A stretch of DNA of 47,454 bases from Lachnospiraceae bacterium (GTDB lineage: Bacteria; Bacillota; Clostridia; Lachnospirales; Lachnospiraceae), in NCBI GenBank assembly GCA_017619975.1, contig JAFZRH010000066.1, positions 1 through 47,454 of the forward strand, written 5' to 3'. Position 1 is the first letter of the stretch. Every line of letters begins with the position of its first letter. The position numbers and the translations under genes were made by a program. This document shows, piece after piece, positions 1 to 7,660 of this stretch. The notes under the pieces are model-generated. The model did no database searches, was not told the DNA's origin, and worked only from the letters and a program-made list of their open reading frames with translations.

Positions 1-1581
1 GACCTCGCCGACAGACCGGCCATCGTCGGAGGGAAGGAGATGGACTTCACCTACGGCGACTGCCAGAAGGAAATGGACATGGTCAACAAGGCCTTCATCG
101 AGATCATGATCGAAGGCGACGCCAACGGCCGCGGCTTCCAGTATCCGATCCCGACCTATTCCATCACCCGGAACTTCGACTGGTCCGAGACCGAGAACAA
201 TAAGCTCCTCTTCGAAATGACCGCCAAGTACGGCACGCCCTATTTCTCCAACTACATCAACTCCGATATGGAGCCTTCTGACGTGCGCTCCATGTGCTGC
301 CGCCTGCGTCTGGACCTTCGCGAGCTGCGCAAGAAATCCGGCGGCTTCTTCGGCTCCGGCGAATCCACCGGTTCCATCGGCGTCGTGACCATCAACCTGC
401 CGCGCATCGCCTATCAGGCGGAAAACGAAGCGGATTTCTACGCCCGTCTGGACCATCTGATGGACGTGGCCGCCCGTTCCTTAAAGACCAAGCGCACCGT
501 CATCACCAAACTGCTGGAAAACGGCCTGTATCCGTACACCAAGCGGTACCTCGGAACCTTCGACAACCATTTCTCCACGATCGGCCTGATCGGCATGAAC
601 GAAGTCGGCCTGAACGCGAAGTGGCTGCGCAAGGATCTGACGCATCCGGAGACCCAGCAGTTCGCGAAGGACGTCTTAAATCACATGCGCGAACGCCTCT
701 CCGACTATCAGGAGAAGTACGGCGACCTCTACAACCTGGAGGCGACCCCGGCCGAATCCACCACCTACCGCTTCGCCAAGCACGACAAGGAGGACTTCCC
801 GGACATCATCACGGCCAACATGAACGGCACGCCGTACTACACCAACTCCTCGCACCTGCCCGTCGGCTTTACGGAGGACATCTTCTCCGCCCTGGAGATC
901 CAGGACGAGCTGCAGACGCTCTACACTTCCGGCACGGTCTTCCACGCCTTCCTGGGCGAAAAGCTGCCTGACTGGAAAGCGGCCGCCAACCTGGTGCGCA
1001 AGATCGCGGAAAACTTCAAGCTTCCGTACTACACCATGAGCCCGACCTATTCCATCTGCAAGGATCACGGCTACCTGGTCGGCGAGCAGTACACCTGCCC
1101 GCACTGCGGCAAGCCCACCGAGGTCTACAGCCGCATCACCGGCTACTACCGTCCGGTGCAGAACTGGAACGACGGCAAGGCGCAGGAATTCAAGGACCGC
1201 AAGCTCTACGACATCGGCCGCAGCGTCTTAAAGGTCTCCCACGCGGTGCCGCATCCGGATAAGCCGGAGGAGCCTGTTGAAAAGGTCATGGCCCCGACGC
1301 TGGTGAACGTATCCGAGCCCGCCTTAAACCGCGCCGCCGGAGAAGGCCGCGAGATCATCATGATCGCGACCCGCACCTGCACCAACTGCAAACAGGCGGG
1401 CGAACTGCTGAACGCTGCCGGCATCCCCTTCACCAAACTGCTGGCTGAAGAAAATGCGGATCTTGTCAAGGAATACGGCGTGCGCCTCTCTCCGACCCTG
1501 ATCATCCGGGGCGGCAAGGAAGCGCCGGTGAAACTGGCCGGTCTGGGCCCGATCCGCCGCTATATCAACGAACGGCAGTAA
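1..1581 (+). CDS. nrdD: Anaerobic (class III) ribonucleoside-triphosphate reductase with fused C-terminal redoxin domain, 5' partial
   Basis: This enzyme makes deoxyribonucleotides from ribonucleotides without oxygen, using a glycyl radical. The frame is open from base 1, so the N-terminus lies outside the window. The product shows the class III barrel, with adjacent Cys codons at 295-300 in an MCCR motif (E. coli NrdD has MGCR at its catalytic Cys) and a zinc site with Cys codons at 1057, 1096 and 1105. The ITGYY glycyl-radical loop has its Gly codon at 1141-1143. After a short linker the last ~75 residues form a redoxin: a CTNC pair (codons 1378 and 1387) and a cis-Pro-like SPT. Class III enzymes that use a redoxin rather than formate are known; that this is one is inferred from the fusion, the extra Cys and the next gene, a thioredoxin reductase. 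The activase NrdG is not in the window. Confidence 0.95.
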   Translation, partial: DLADRPAIVGGKEMDFTYGDCQKEMDMVNKAFIEIMIEGDANGRGFQYPIPTYSITRNFDWSETENNKLLFEMTAKYGTPYFSNYINSDMEPSDVRSMCCRLRLDLRELRKKSGGFFGSGESTGSIGVVTINLPRIAYQAENEADFYARLDHLMDVAARSLKTKRTVITKLLENGLYPYTKRYLGTFDNHFSTIGLIGMNEVGLNAKWLRKDLTHPETQQFAKDVLNHMRERLSDYQEKYGDLYNLEATPAESTTYRFAKHDKEDFPDIITANMNGTPYYTNSSHLPVGFTEDIFSALEIQDELQTLYTSGTVFHAFLGEKLPDWKAAANLVRKIAENFKLPYYTMSPTYSICKDHGYLVGEQYTCPHCGKPTEVYSRITGYYRPVQNWNDGKAQEFKDRKLYDIGRSVLKVSHAVPHPDKPEEPVEKVMAPTLVNVSEPALNRAAGEGREIIMIATRTCTNCKQAGELLNAAGIPFTKLLAEENADLVKEYGVRLSPTLIIRGGKEAPVKLAGLGPIRRYINERQ

Positions 1582-1585
1582 GATC

Positions 1586-1657
1586 CCTCCCCCCCTGCGG
1601 GGAGAAATGCCTGAGGCAGACCGGGGGCGACCTGAAGGGAACTTCAAATCGCCCCCG
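1586..1657 (+). repeat. Three consecutive hairpins between nrdD and trxB, REP-like
   Basis: The gap between the two genes is almost wholly structured. There is a C-run/G-run stem around 1589-1602, a TGCC/GGCA stem at 1608-1618, and a two-tier stem at 1623-1656 (gggggcga with tcgccccc outside, tgaag with cttca inside). No U-run follows the last stem, so it is not a standard terminator. It may be a palindromic interspersed element, or a processing or stability element within the operon mRNA. Whether other copies exist in the genome cannot be seen here. Confidence 0.5.
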
Positions 1658-1683
1658 CTGCTTTCACCGAAAGGAGCGATACG

Positions 1684-2592
1684 ATGTACGATATAATTGT
1701 GATCGGAGCCGGCCCCGCCGGCATGACCGCAGCGCTTTATGCCAGGCGTGCCGGCAAGAAGGTCCTGCTGCTGGAAAAGGAATATCCCGGCGGGCAGATC
1801 GTCAATTCCCCGCTGGTGGAAAACTATCCGGCGCTGCCGAATGTTTCCGGCGCGGAGTTTGCCGAAAAGCTGCAGCAGCAGATCGCGGATCTGGGCGTGG
1901 AAATCGAATACCGGGAAGCGGAAACGCTGGAAAAGAAGGACGGGTTCTTTACCGTCAACGGCTCGGAAGCCCTTCAGGCAAAGACCGTGATCCTGGCCAC
2001 CGGCGTGTCCCACCGCGGTCTCGGTCTGCCCGGCGAGGAAGAACTGGTCGGCCTCGGCATCTCCTACTGTGCGGTTTGTGACGGCGCCTTTTACCGGGGA
2101 CGGGACGCGGCCGTGATCGGCGGCGGTGACACCGCCCTGCAGGATGCGATTTACCTCTCCGCTCTCTGCCGCACGGTCTATGTGATCCACCGCCGGGAAA
2201 GCTTCCGGGCTGCCAGCGTTCTGGTGGAGAAAGCCGGACAGAAGGGAAACATCGTCTTCAAAACGCCCTGCATCCCGCGGGAATATCTGAGCGACGACAA
2301 CGGCGTGACAGGCCTGGTGCTGGAAAATGCGAAGAACGGCAGCCGGGAGACGCTGAACGTCGACGGGATCTTCCTGGCCGTCGGCCTGGCGCCGCAGAAC
2401 GATTTTGCCCGCAGCCTGGTCTCCCTCTCCGAGCAGGGCTATCTGATGGCCTCGGACGACGTCGTCACCGAAGTGCCCGGACTGTTTGCCGCCGGCGACT
2501 GCCGGGTCAAGAAAGTCCGCCAGCTGACCACTGCCGTCGGGGACGGCGCCATGGCCGCGACGGCTGCCTGCGAGTACCTGGACGAGAGGTAG
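1684..2592 (+). CDS. trxB: Thioredoxin reductase (NAD(P)H-dependent FAD disulfide reductase)
   Basis: The product passes electrons from NADPH through FAD and a CxxC disulfide to a thioredoxin-like partner in the cytoplasm. The 302 residues match the usual bacterial low-Mr length. An N-terminal GAGPAG dinucleotide fold binds FAD. The redox pair CAVC has Cys codons at 2068 and 2077. A second GGGDTA fold followed by HRRESFRA binds NADPH, and a C-terminal AAGDC motif completes the FAD site. ATG 1684 is preceded by AAAGGAG at the usual distance. The gene follows nrdD by about 100 bases in the same direction, so its natural partner may be the redoxin domain fused to NrdD; that is inference. A strong terminator follows. 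Confidence 0.95.
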   Translation: MYDIIVIGAGPAGMTAALYARRAGKKVLLLEKEYPGGQIVNSPLVENYPALPNVSGAEFAEKLQQQIADLGVEIEYREAETLEKKDGFFTVNGSEALQAKTVILATGVSHRGLGLPGEEELVGLGISYCAVCDGAFYRGRDAAVIGGGDTALQDAIYLSALCRTVYVIHRRESFRAASVLVEKAGQKGNIVFKTPCIPREYLSDDNGVTGLVLENAKNGSRETLNVDGIFLAVGLAPQNDFARSLVSLSEQGYLMASDDVVTEVPGLFAAGDCRVKKVRQLTTAVGDGAMAATAACEYLDER

Positions 2593-2602
2593 ACGGAAAA
2601 CG

Positions 2603-2642
2603 AAAAACCCCGAAGCTGCCTGAAAAGCGCTTCGGGGTTTTT
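2603..2642. terminator. Bidirectional rho-independent terminator after trxB
   Basis: A 14-bp perfect stem, aaaaaccccgaagc with gcttcggggttttt, has A-run and T-run flanks, so it can stop transcription from trxB on the plus strand and from the small convergent gene on the minus strand. Confidence 0.85.
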
Positions 2643-2660
2643 GATTGGAATGCCTGTCTC

Positions 2661-2975
2661 TCAGGCTGCCGCAGGATCCGGAAGGATCAGCCCTTCCCGC
2701 TGCAGATCGCGCTGCAGCCGCAGGAAGCCCGTCTCCGAAGGGAAAGCCTCCGTCATGGTCCGGCTGACAGGATCTGCGGCCCCTGCCGCCGTGCTTTCCG
2801 GCGGATTCTGTCCTTTCTTCAGCGTATAGCGGATCACGAAGAAGAATGCCGCCGCAATCAGCAGCAGCAAAACCAGCAGCAGCGCGGTCAGCCATTTTTT
2901 CGGCTTGACCACCCGTCTGCGGCTGCGGGCCGAAGTCTGAAAGGCCCGGGTGTTATGGGAAAGGGGTTCACTCAT
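2661..2975 (-). CDS. Small single-pass membrane protein, unknown function
   Basis: This 104-residue protein is not recognised. It has a basic N-terminal stretch (RSRRRVVKPKK), one strong hydrophobic helix of about 22 residues (WLTALLLVLLLLIAAAFFFV), then a polar extracytoplasmic or cytoplasmic tail rich in Pro, Ala and Glu. By the positive-inside rule the N-terminus is probably cytoplasmic. The start at 2975 is chosen because AGGAG lies nine bases upstream; in-frame Met codons further upstream lack suitable sites. A well-spaced promoter lies at 3011-3039. It is a monocistronic gene convergent with trxB. Confidence 0.6.
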   Translation of the reverse strand: MSEPLSHNTRAFQTSARSRRRVVKPKKWLTALLLVLLLLIAAAFFFVIRYTLKKGQNPPESTAAGAADPVSRTMTEAFPSETGFLRLQRDLQREGLILPDPAAA

Positions 2976-3010
2976 CGGTGTCATCTCCTGAATCATCAAT
3001 AGTTTGAAAT

Positions 3011-3039
3011 ATTTTAGCACAACCTTTCCGAAAAAGCAA
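3011..3039 (-). promoter_or_regulatory. Sigma-A promoter for the small membrane protein
   Basis: On the minus strand TTGCTT (3039-3034), a 17-base spacer and TAAAAT (3016-3011) lie about 36 bases upstream of the chosen start codon. Confidence 0.6.
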
Positions 3040-3089
3040 ACAGTATGCGATTTTAGAAAATATTACAGACCTCCCTCTGATAATAAATG

Positions 3090-3116
3090 GCGGGATCCGG
3101 TCCGGCCGGATCCCGC
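3090..3116 (-). terminator. Terminator of the cell-wall-binding protein gene
   Basis: An 11-bp perfect GC-rich stem (gcgggatccgg with ccggatcccgc) with a 5-base loop lies 38 bases beyond the stop codon. The following U-tract on the minus strand is weak (CATTTATTA), so efficiency is uncertain. Confidence 0.5.
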
Positions 3117-3153
3117 TCCCCTTCTGCAGAGATGGGCTTTCCATCATTTTAAT

Positions 3154-4743
3154 TTACTGCATATACCCTTTCGCGTCAAAGGTGTAGCTCTTCCCGTCGA
3201 TCGTGATCGTGCAGTTTTTCGCGTACCAGCCGCTTTCATCGCCGAACCACCAGCCTTTGGCATTCTTCCTCCAGGTCGCCTTGTACGGATAGGTCCAGGT
3301 TCCGTTACCGTTCAGCCACCATCCGCCGCACCACTCGCTCGCAGCCATCGCGCCGGAGGTCTTGAAGAAGTAGGTCTTTCCGCCGATCGTCTTCCACCCG
3401 GTTACCATATCGCCGCCGGCATTGAAGTAATACCACTTGTCGTTGATCTTCTTCCAGTTGGTTACCATATCCCCGCCGGCGTTGAAGTAATACCACTTGC
3501 CGTTAACCTGCTTCCAGCCCGTAACCATGGCACCGTTTGTTCCCAGATAGTACCATTTATTATTCAGCTTTAACCAGCCTGTCTGCATGTAGCCGTCCGC
3601 ATCAAAATGATACCATTTGCCGCCGATCTTTTCCCACCGGTTCACCGAATACGTACCGTCTTCGAGCACATATTTCCAGCCATTTTCATCTTTATGCCAG
3701 CCGGGGGTCAGCGTCTGTTTCGGACAAATCACCACGTGTCCCGCAGCTCTTGTGCCGTCAGCTTCCAGGATGGTATAAAAATTCTCGTCTTCCCCCGAAA
3801 AACAATCCGTTATAAGCCCGATACCGGCGCCTTCCGGGACACTTATCTCTGTCTTGTCTCCCAGCGTAATAGCGTTCTTACAAAGCAAAGCGCCCCGTGA
3901 AGGATATTCCTTTACCTCGCCGGATTCATCCGGCATGAGTAATCCAACCGTCGTGATCTCTACCATCGTGATATCATTTCCGACCGTAAAGGAAGAAGCC
4001 TGGATGCCATGACACGGAAAATATAAAGAATCCACATGTACAATAAACGTTCCGTCACTGACTGTTATGCTTTCGGCTTCTATACCGTAGTCACTGCTAA
4101 ACGTTTCTACGCATCCGCTGCTTATGATTACGGGGGCCTTAACAGCCGGCATGGTTGTCCAGACACTGCCGGCAGAAGCCTCCAGTATCCCGTTCACTGT
4201 TATGGATTCCCCTGCCTGCACCTGGTCAGATGACATTACTTCCCCGTCAATCAGCAGATTCCCGCCGACATCGATTCCCTGACAGGAAAGAGTGCCGCCT
4301 TTCACATGCAGGTCATTGCTGACAGTAAGCGGAAAGTTGTCTCCTCCCGAAGACCAGCTTTCAAAAACCGTTGTAAACACCCCCACCATTGTCAGCGAAC
4401 CATTATTTCCCCGAATGGGAGCATAATCACACGCCGTAAATGTGGCCGTTCCTTCAACCGTCAGATCGATCCCTTCAAACAGCAGCGCTTCACAGCCCTC
4501 CTGATACAAATCCGCATCTTCAATCTCCAGTGTCTGCGTCTCGGGGACGTATCTGACCATGCCGTCACCCAGAACATCTTCCCGGTTCTCTTCTGTGATC
4601 TGCGTCCCGGCAACCCAGATCGGGTACACGGCAGCTTCGTTTCCTGCCTCTGCGCGAACAAACAGATGCCCGCCAAAAAGAAGGCAAAAAACTGTCAGCA
4701 GAAGCAAGATTTTTGTGCTTTTTGCAATCCGCATTTTCTTCAT
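3154..4743 (-). CDS. Secreted cell-wall-binding repeat protein with N-terminal beta-solenoid-like region
   Basis: The 529-residue product begins with a signal peptide (basic MKKMRIAKSTK, then a Leu-rich core and a likely cleavage near VRAEA). Residues ~35-340 are rich in short alternating Thr/Val/Ile strands (ITVNG, ITVSDG, FTVGND), which suggests a right-handed beta-solenoid. The C-terminal third carries about seven ~20-residue GWxxxxGKWYYF repeats of the choline/cell-wall-binding type that anchor proteins to wall polymers. No catalytic domain is recognised, so an adhesin or surface role is a guess. The start at 4743 is fixed by AAAAGGAG and agrees with the signal peptide. A consensus promoter precedes it. 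The coding region is visibly AT-richer than its neighbours, which may indicate transfer. Confidence 0.85.
   Translation of the reverse strand: MKKMRIAKSTKILLLLTVFCLLFGGHLFVRAEAGNEAAVYPIWVAGTQITEENREDVLGDGMVRYVPETQTLEIEDADLYQEGCEALLFEGIDLTVEGTATFTACDYAPIRGNNGSLTMVGVFTTVFESWSSGGDNFPLTVSNDLHVKGGTLSCQGIDVGGNLLIDGEVMSSDQVQAGESITVNGILEASAGSVWTTMPAVKAPVIISSGCVETFSSDYGIEAESITVSDGTFIVHVDSLYFPCHGIQASSFTVGNDITMVEITTVGLLMPDESGEVKEYPSRGALLCKNAITLGDKTEISVPEGAGIGLITDCFSGEDENFYTILEADGTRAAGHVVICPKQTLTPGWHKDENGWKYVLEDGTYSVNRWEKIGGKWYHFDADGYMQTGWLKLNNKWYYLGTNGAMVTGWKQVNGKWYYFNAGGDMVTNWKKINDKWYYFNAGGDMVTGWKTIGGKTYFFKTSGAMAASEWCGGWWLNGNGTWTYPYKATWRKNAKGWWFGDESGWYAKNCTITIDGKSYTFDAKGYMQ
3349..3588 (-). repeat. 60-bp tandem repeats encoding cell-wall-binding modules
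   Basis: Four in-register 60-bp units (Met codons at 3588, 3528, 3468 and 3408 on the minus strand) encode successive 20-residue M-x-T-GW-K modules. The units starting at 3528 and 3468 are the most alike. Such arrays can gain or lose units by slippage or recombination. Confidence 0.8.
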
Positions 4744-4798
4744 TCTTTCTCCTTTTTTATTTGTTTTTTCGACAAACGCACTGCATTTTGTTGAGGAT

Positions 4799-4827
4799 AT
4801 TTTATCTTTTTCTTTAATCTTTGTCAA
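4799..4827 (-). promoter_or_regulatory. Consensus sigma-A promoter for the cell-wall-binding protein
   Basis: Minus-strand TTGACA (4827-4822, perfect), a 17-base spacer and TAAAAT (4804-4799). The start codon is ~55 bases further on. Confidence 0.75.
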
Positions 4828-4882
4828 GAGGCAACGCGGCAGCTTGTTTTTTATACTACACTCCGGCAATTTTGCTTTTTTC

Positions 4883-4897
4883 CTGCAAAGTTTGCAG
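4883..4897. promoter_or_regulatory. Perfect palindrome in the divergent region, candidate operator
   Basis: The 15-base inverted repeat ctgcaaa-g-tttgcag lies 25 bases upstream of the garR -35 box and beyond the divergent promoter. Its position fits an activator or repressor site for either gene; no cognate regulator gene is adjacent. Confidence 0.4.
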
Positions 4898-4922
4898 ATC
4901 GGCTCAGCCTGCCGAAAACAAA

Positions 4923-4951
4923 TTGACGAAAGCCACCGGTTTGTTTATGAT
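4923..4951 (+). promoter_or_regulatory. Sigma-A promoter for garR
   Basis: TTGACG (4923-4928), a 17-base spacer, TATGAT (4946-4951). The predicted leader is ~50 bases. Confidence 0.7.
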
Positions 4952-5007
4952 AAAAGCAGCAAAGCTTCTGAAATCATTCGAATTCAGTACAACAAGGAGA
5001 ACACGAC

Positions 5008-5886
5008 ATGAAAATCGGATTTATCGGACTCGGCATCATGGGAAAGCCCATGGCGAAAAACCTGTTAAAGGCAGGGTATGATCTCACGGTTTCCCGCGCG
5101 AACAAAGCGGCCTCCGAACTGGTCGAAGCCGGTGCGAAGGCGGCCACCAACAGAGAGATCGCCGAAAGCTGCGATCTGGTCCTGACCATGGTTCCCAACT
5201 CGCCTCAGGTCAAAGACGTGATGTGCGGCCCGGACGGCGTCGGCGCGCACATGAGACCCGGCAGCACCTTTATCGACATGAGCTCCATCAATCCCGTCGC
5301 TTCCAAGGAGATCGCGGCCGAGCTGGCTTCCTACGGCGTGGAGATGCTGGACGCGCCGGTCTCCGGCGGAGAACCGAAAGCCATCGACGGCACGCTGTCC
5401 TTCATGGTCGGCGGCAAGCAGGAAGTCTTTGACCGCTTTAAACCCGTGCTTTTGGCCATGGGCTCGTCCGTTGTCCGCTGCGGCGAGGTCGGCGCCGGCA
5501 ATACCACCAAGCTGGCCAATCAGATCATTGTCGCCTGCAATATCCAGGCGCTGGCCGAAGCGCTCACGCTGGCGCAGAAGGCGGGCGTGGATCCGCAGCT
5601 GGTCTTCGAGGCCATCCGCGGGGGGCTGGCCGGCTCCACCGTCATGAACGCGAAGGCCCCGATGATGATCGCCGGCAACGATAAGCCCGGCTTCAAGATC
5701 GATCTGCACATCAAGGATCTGAACAACGCGCTGGACTGCGCGCACACGGTCGGTTCTCCCATTCCGATGACGGCGCAGGTGCAGGAAGTTCTGCAGTGGA
5801 TGCACAGCCATGAAGGCGGCCAGAAGGACCACAGCGCCATCGCCCAGTATTACGAATATCTGACCGGGATCGAGATCGGCCGTTAA
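5008..5886 (+). CDS. garR: Tartronate semialdehyde reductase / beta-hydroxyacid dehydrogenase
   Basis: A member of the 3-hydroxyisobutyrate dehydrogenase family that reduces 2-hydroxy-3-oxopropionate to glycerate with NAD(P)H. The 292 residues begin with the dinucleotide fold GFIGLGIMGKPMA. They contain the substrate motif DAPVSGG (from about residue 115) and the catalytic Lys in GNTTKLANQ. The all-alpha C-terminal domain is complete. ATG 5008 follows AAGGAG. It stands alone with its own promoter; no glucarate, galactarate or glycerate kinase genes are nearby, so the physiological substrate could be another beta-hydroxyacid. The exact substrate is therefore less certain than the family. Confidence 0.88.
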   Translation: MKIGFIGLGIMGKPMAKNLLKAGYDLTVSRANKAASELVEAGAKAATNREIAESCDLVLTMVPNSPQVKDVMCGPDGVGAHMRPGSTFIDMSSINPVASKEIAAELASYGVEMLDAPVSGGEPKAIDGTLSFMVGGKQEVFDRFKPVLLAMGSSVVRCGEVGAGNTTKLANQIIVACNIQALAEALTLAQKAGVDPQLVFEAIRGGLAGSTVMNAKAPMMIAGNDKPGFKIDLHIKDLNNALDCAHTVGSPIPMTAQVQEVLQWMHSHEGGQKDHSAIAQYYEYLTGIEIGR

Positions 5887-6018
5887 AGCGGCACACAGCT
5901 GAAAGAAAAGAAAAGAAAAATAAAGACAGATCACGAGATGGAACGGCGCTTCTGGAAGGCCGGAAAGTCGGTCTGCCCTGCTATCCGTCTCTGTGCACGG
6001 AAGGAGAATCGCCGGAAA

Positions 6019-7446
6019 TCATGCGTCAGCGGATGAAGGAAGCCGGTCTTCTGTAAGATCCTCTTCCACGACCGAGTGAGCCCATTTCCCGTTCGCCACA
6101 AAAAGCAGACTGACCGCCAGCTTGACGATCATGCCGGCTTCCACCAAGGCAAAGAGCGGGATCACGGGAATGTTCGTGAATTCGCTTAAAAAGAAGGCCG
6201 TTGTTCCCTGCACCAGCCACAAAAGGCCGCAGTCCGTGAACATGGTGATCAGTGTTTTCCCGCCGGACCGCACCAGGAAATAACTGACGTTCAGCGGTCC
6301 TTCTATGGGCATGAATACGGCCGTGACAAGAAGGAACTGCGTTGCCAGATGCTTTACGCTGTCCGTGGTATTGTAAAGCTGCGGCGCGATAAAAGCGACG
6401 CCGGCGTATAAGATTCCGACGGCTACGCCCAGCAGCACCGAAAAGACAAGCATCCGCGGCGCGTCTTCTTTTGCTTCCTCTGTCTGTCCGGCTCCGAGCT
6501 TCTGACCGATGATGATCCCGATCGCCGAACCGGCCGAGATGATCGCGACCGCCATCACGTGGAAGAAGGTGTTGGAAATATTGCAGGCGGGAACCACGTC
6601 CAGTCCGCGTGTCGTATAGCACTTGTCCAGATAGGCGACGCCGGCAGCCCAGATCGTTTCGTTCAGCATCAGCGGAAAGCCCTTTTTAACGATCTCCCGG
6701 CTCAGCTGCCTCGGAACATGAAGACTGCGGAAAGCCCCGACGATAAACGGGGCTTTTTTCTTGTTCCGGAATGTCCAGACCGACACGATCCCCAGCTCCA
6801 CGAAGCGGGAGGCCACCGTGGCAGCCGCCGCGCCGACCACACCCAGGCGCGGCGCGCCGAAGTGACCGAAGATCAGAATATAGTTTAAGATCAGATTGAC
6901 GCCGACTGCGATCAGTCCCGCCACCATGGGAGGCACCCCGTTGTCGGTTTCCCGTAAGGTGCTGGAGAAAGCCTGAGCAATCGCACTCGGGATCAGGCCG
7001 ATCACGATGACCGCTATGTAGTCTCTGGCAAACTGCAGGATCTTCGCCGCCTCCGCGGGATCGCCTTCCCCCTGCAGGTACAGGGAGACCAGTACATCGC
7101 CTTTTGTCAGGAGCAGGGTGCAGGCCAAGGCGGCCAGCGTCACGGCGATCATCAGTTTAAAACGGAAACAGTTGCGGACTCCCTCTGCATCCTCCTTGCC
7201 GTGATACTGCGCGGTGAAGATCCCCGCACCGGAAACGGCGCCGAAAACGCTCAGATTGTAGACAAAGATCAGCGTATTGGCAATGGAAACACCGCTCATC
7301 TCCTCGGTGCCCAGGCGGCCGACCATTAAATTGTCCAGCATGTTCACGAAATTCGTGATCGCGTTCTGGATCATGATCGGCAGCATCACCAGGAAAATGC
7401 GCCGATAAAATGCCTTATCTCCGAAATACTTTGTTTTAAGCGTCAT
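6019..7446 (-). CDS. MATE family efflux transporter (first copy)
   Basis: An integral membrane exporter of the multidrug and toxic compound extrusion family, expected to expel cationic drugs or metabolites in exchange for Na+ or H+. The 475 residues form about twelve hydrophobic helices in two similar halves, each opening with the typical 'P-x-x-x-x-x-x-x-x-x-N-x-x-D-x-x-x-V/I-G' pattern (IMIQNAITNFVNMLDNLMVG near residue 25). The C-terminus ends in a short charged cytoplasmic tail. It has its own promoter and a ~75-base leader containing several short stems. It is divergent from a second MATE gene but only distantly similar to it, so they are not a recent duplication. Confidence 0.92.
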   Translation of the reverse strand: MTLKTKYFGDKAFYRRIFLVMLPIMIQNAITNFVNMLDNLMVGRLGTEEMSGVSIANTLIFVYNLSVFGAVSGAGIFTAQYHGKEDAEGVRNCFRFKLMIAVTLAALACTLLLTKGDVLVSLYLQGEGDPAEAAKILQFARDYIAVIVIGLIPSAIAQAFSSTLRETDNGVPPMVAGLIAVGVNLILNYILIFGHFGAPRLGVVGAAAATVASRFVELGIVSVWTFRNKKKAPFIVGAFRSLHVPRQLSREIVKKGFPLMLNETIWAAGVAYLDKCYTTRGLDVVPACNISNTFFHVMAVAIISAGSAIGIIIGQKLGAGQTEEAKEDAPRMLVFSVLLGVAVGILYAGVAFIAPQLYNTTDSVKHLATQFLLVTAVFMPIEGPLNVSYFLVRSGGKTLITMFTDCGLLWLVQGTTAFFLSEFTNIPVIPLFALVEAGMIVKLAVSLLFVANGKWAHSVVEEDLTEDRLPSSADA

Positions 7447-7527
7447 GGCAGTTTCACTCCGGCCTTTCGGCTCAGCCGTCTCCTCACCGTTTTAAAAACC
7501 GGCCCGCTTTTGGGCTACTGATTTCGC

Positions 7528-7556
7528 AGTATAGCATAAGCGGGTGAGTGCCGCAA
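7528..7556 (-). promoter_or_regulatory. Sigma-A promoter for the first MATE gene
   Basis: Minus-strand TTGCGG (7556-7551), a 17-base spacer, TATACT (7533-7528). The predicted leader of ~75 bases has short inverted repeats but matches no riboswitch I recognise. Confidence 0.6.
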
Positions 7557-7625
7557 GTCTTTTGGCCCTGATCCTTTTCTTGACCCGGCATTCCGGAAAT
7601 TGTTCCGTTTTTTCTCCCGGCATAC

Positions 7626-7654
7626 TGGTATTTTTCTGTCCGATCCGCTACAAT
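7626..7654 (+). promoter_or_regulatory. Promoter abutting the second MATE start, possibly leaderless
   Basis: A good -10 (TACAAT, 7649-7654) ends six bases before the ATG at 7661, so transcription would begin at or next to the start codon. A weak -35 (TGGTAT, 7626-7631) is spaced by 17 bases. There is no ribosome binding site upstream of the ATG. Confidence 0.4.
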
Positions 7655-7660
7655 ACAGGC

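Noticed and set aside
1324..2895. Long minus-strand open frame (523 codons) opposite nrdD and trxB
   Set aside because: It is antisense to two clearly conserved genes; its low-complexity Arg/Ala/Gly composition is typical of GC-rich shadow frames.
7447..7521. Riboswitch in the leader of the first MATE gene
   Set aside because: Several short stems are present, but no core of guanidine, PreQ1, TPP or other class I know could be matched.
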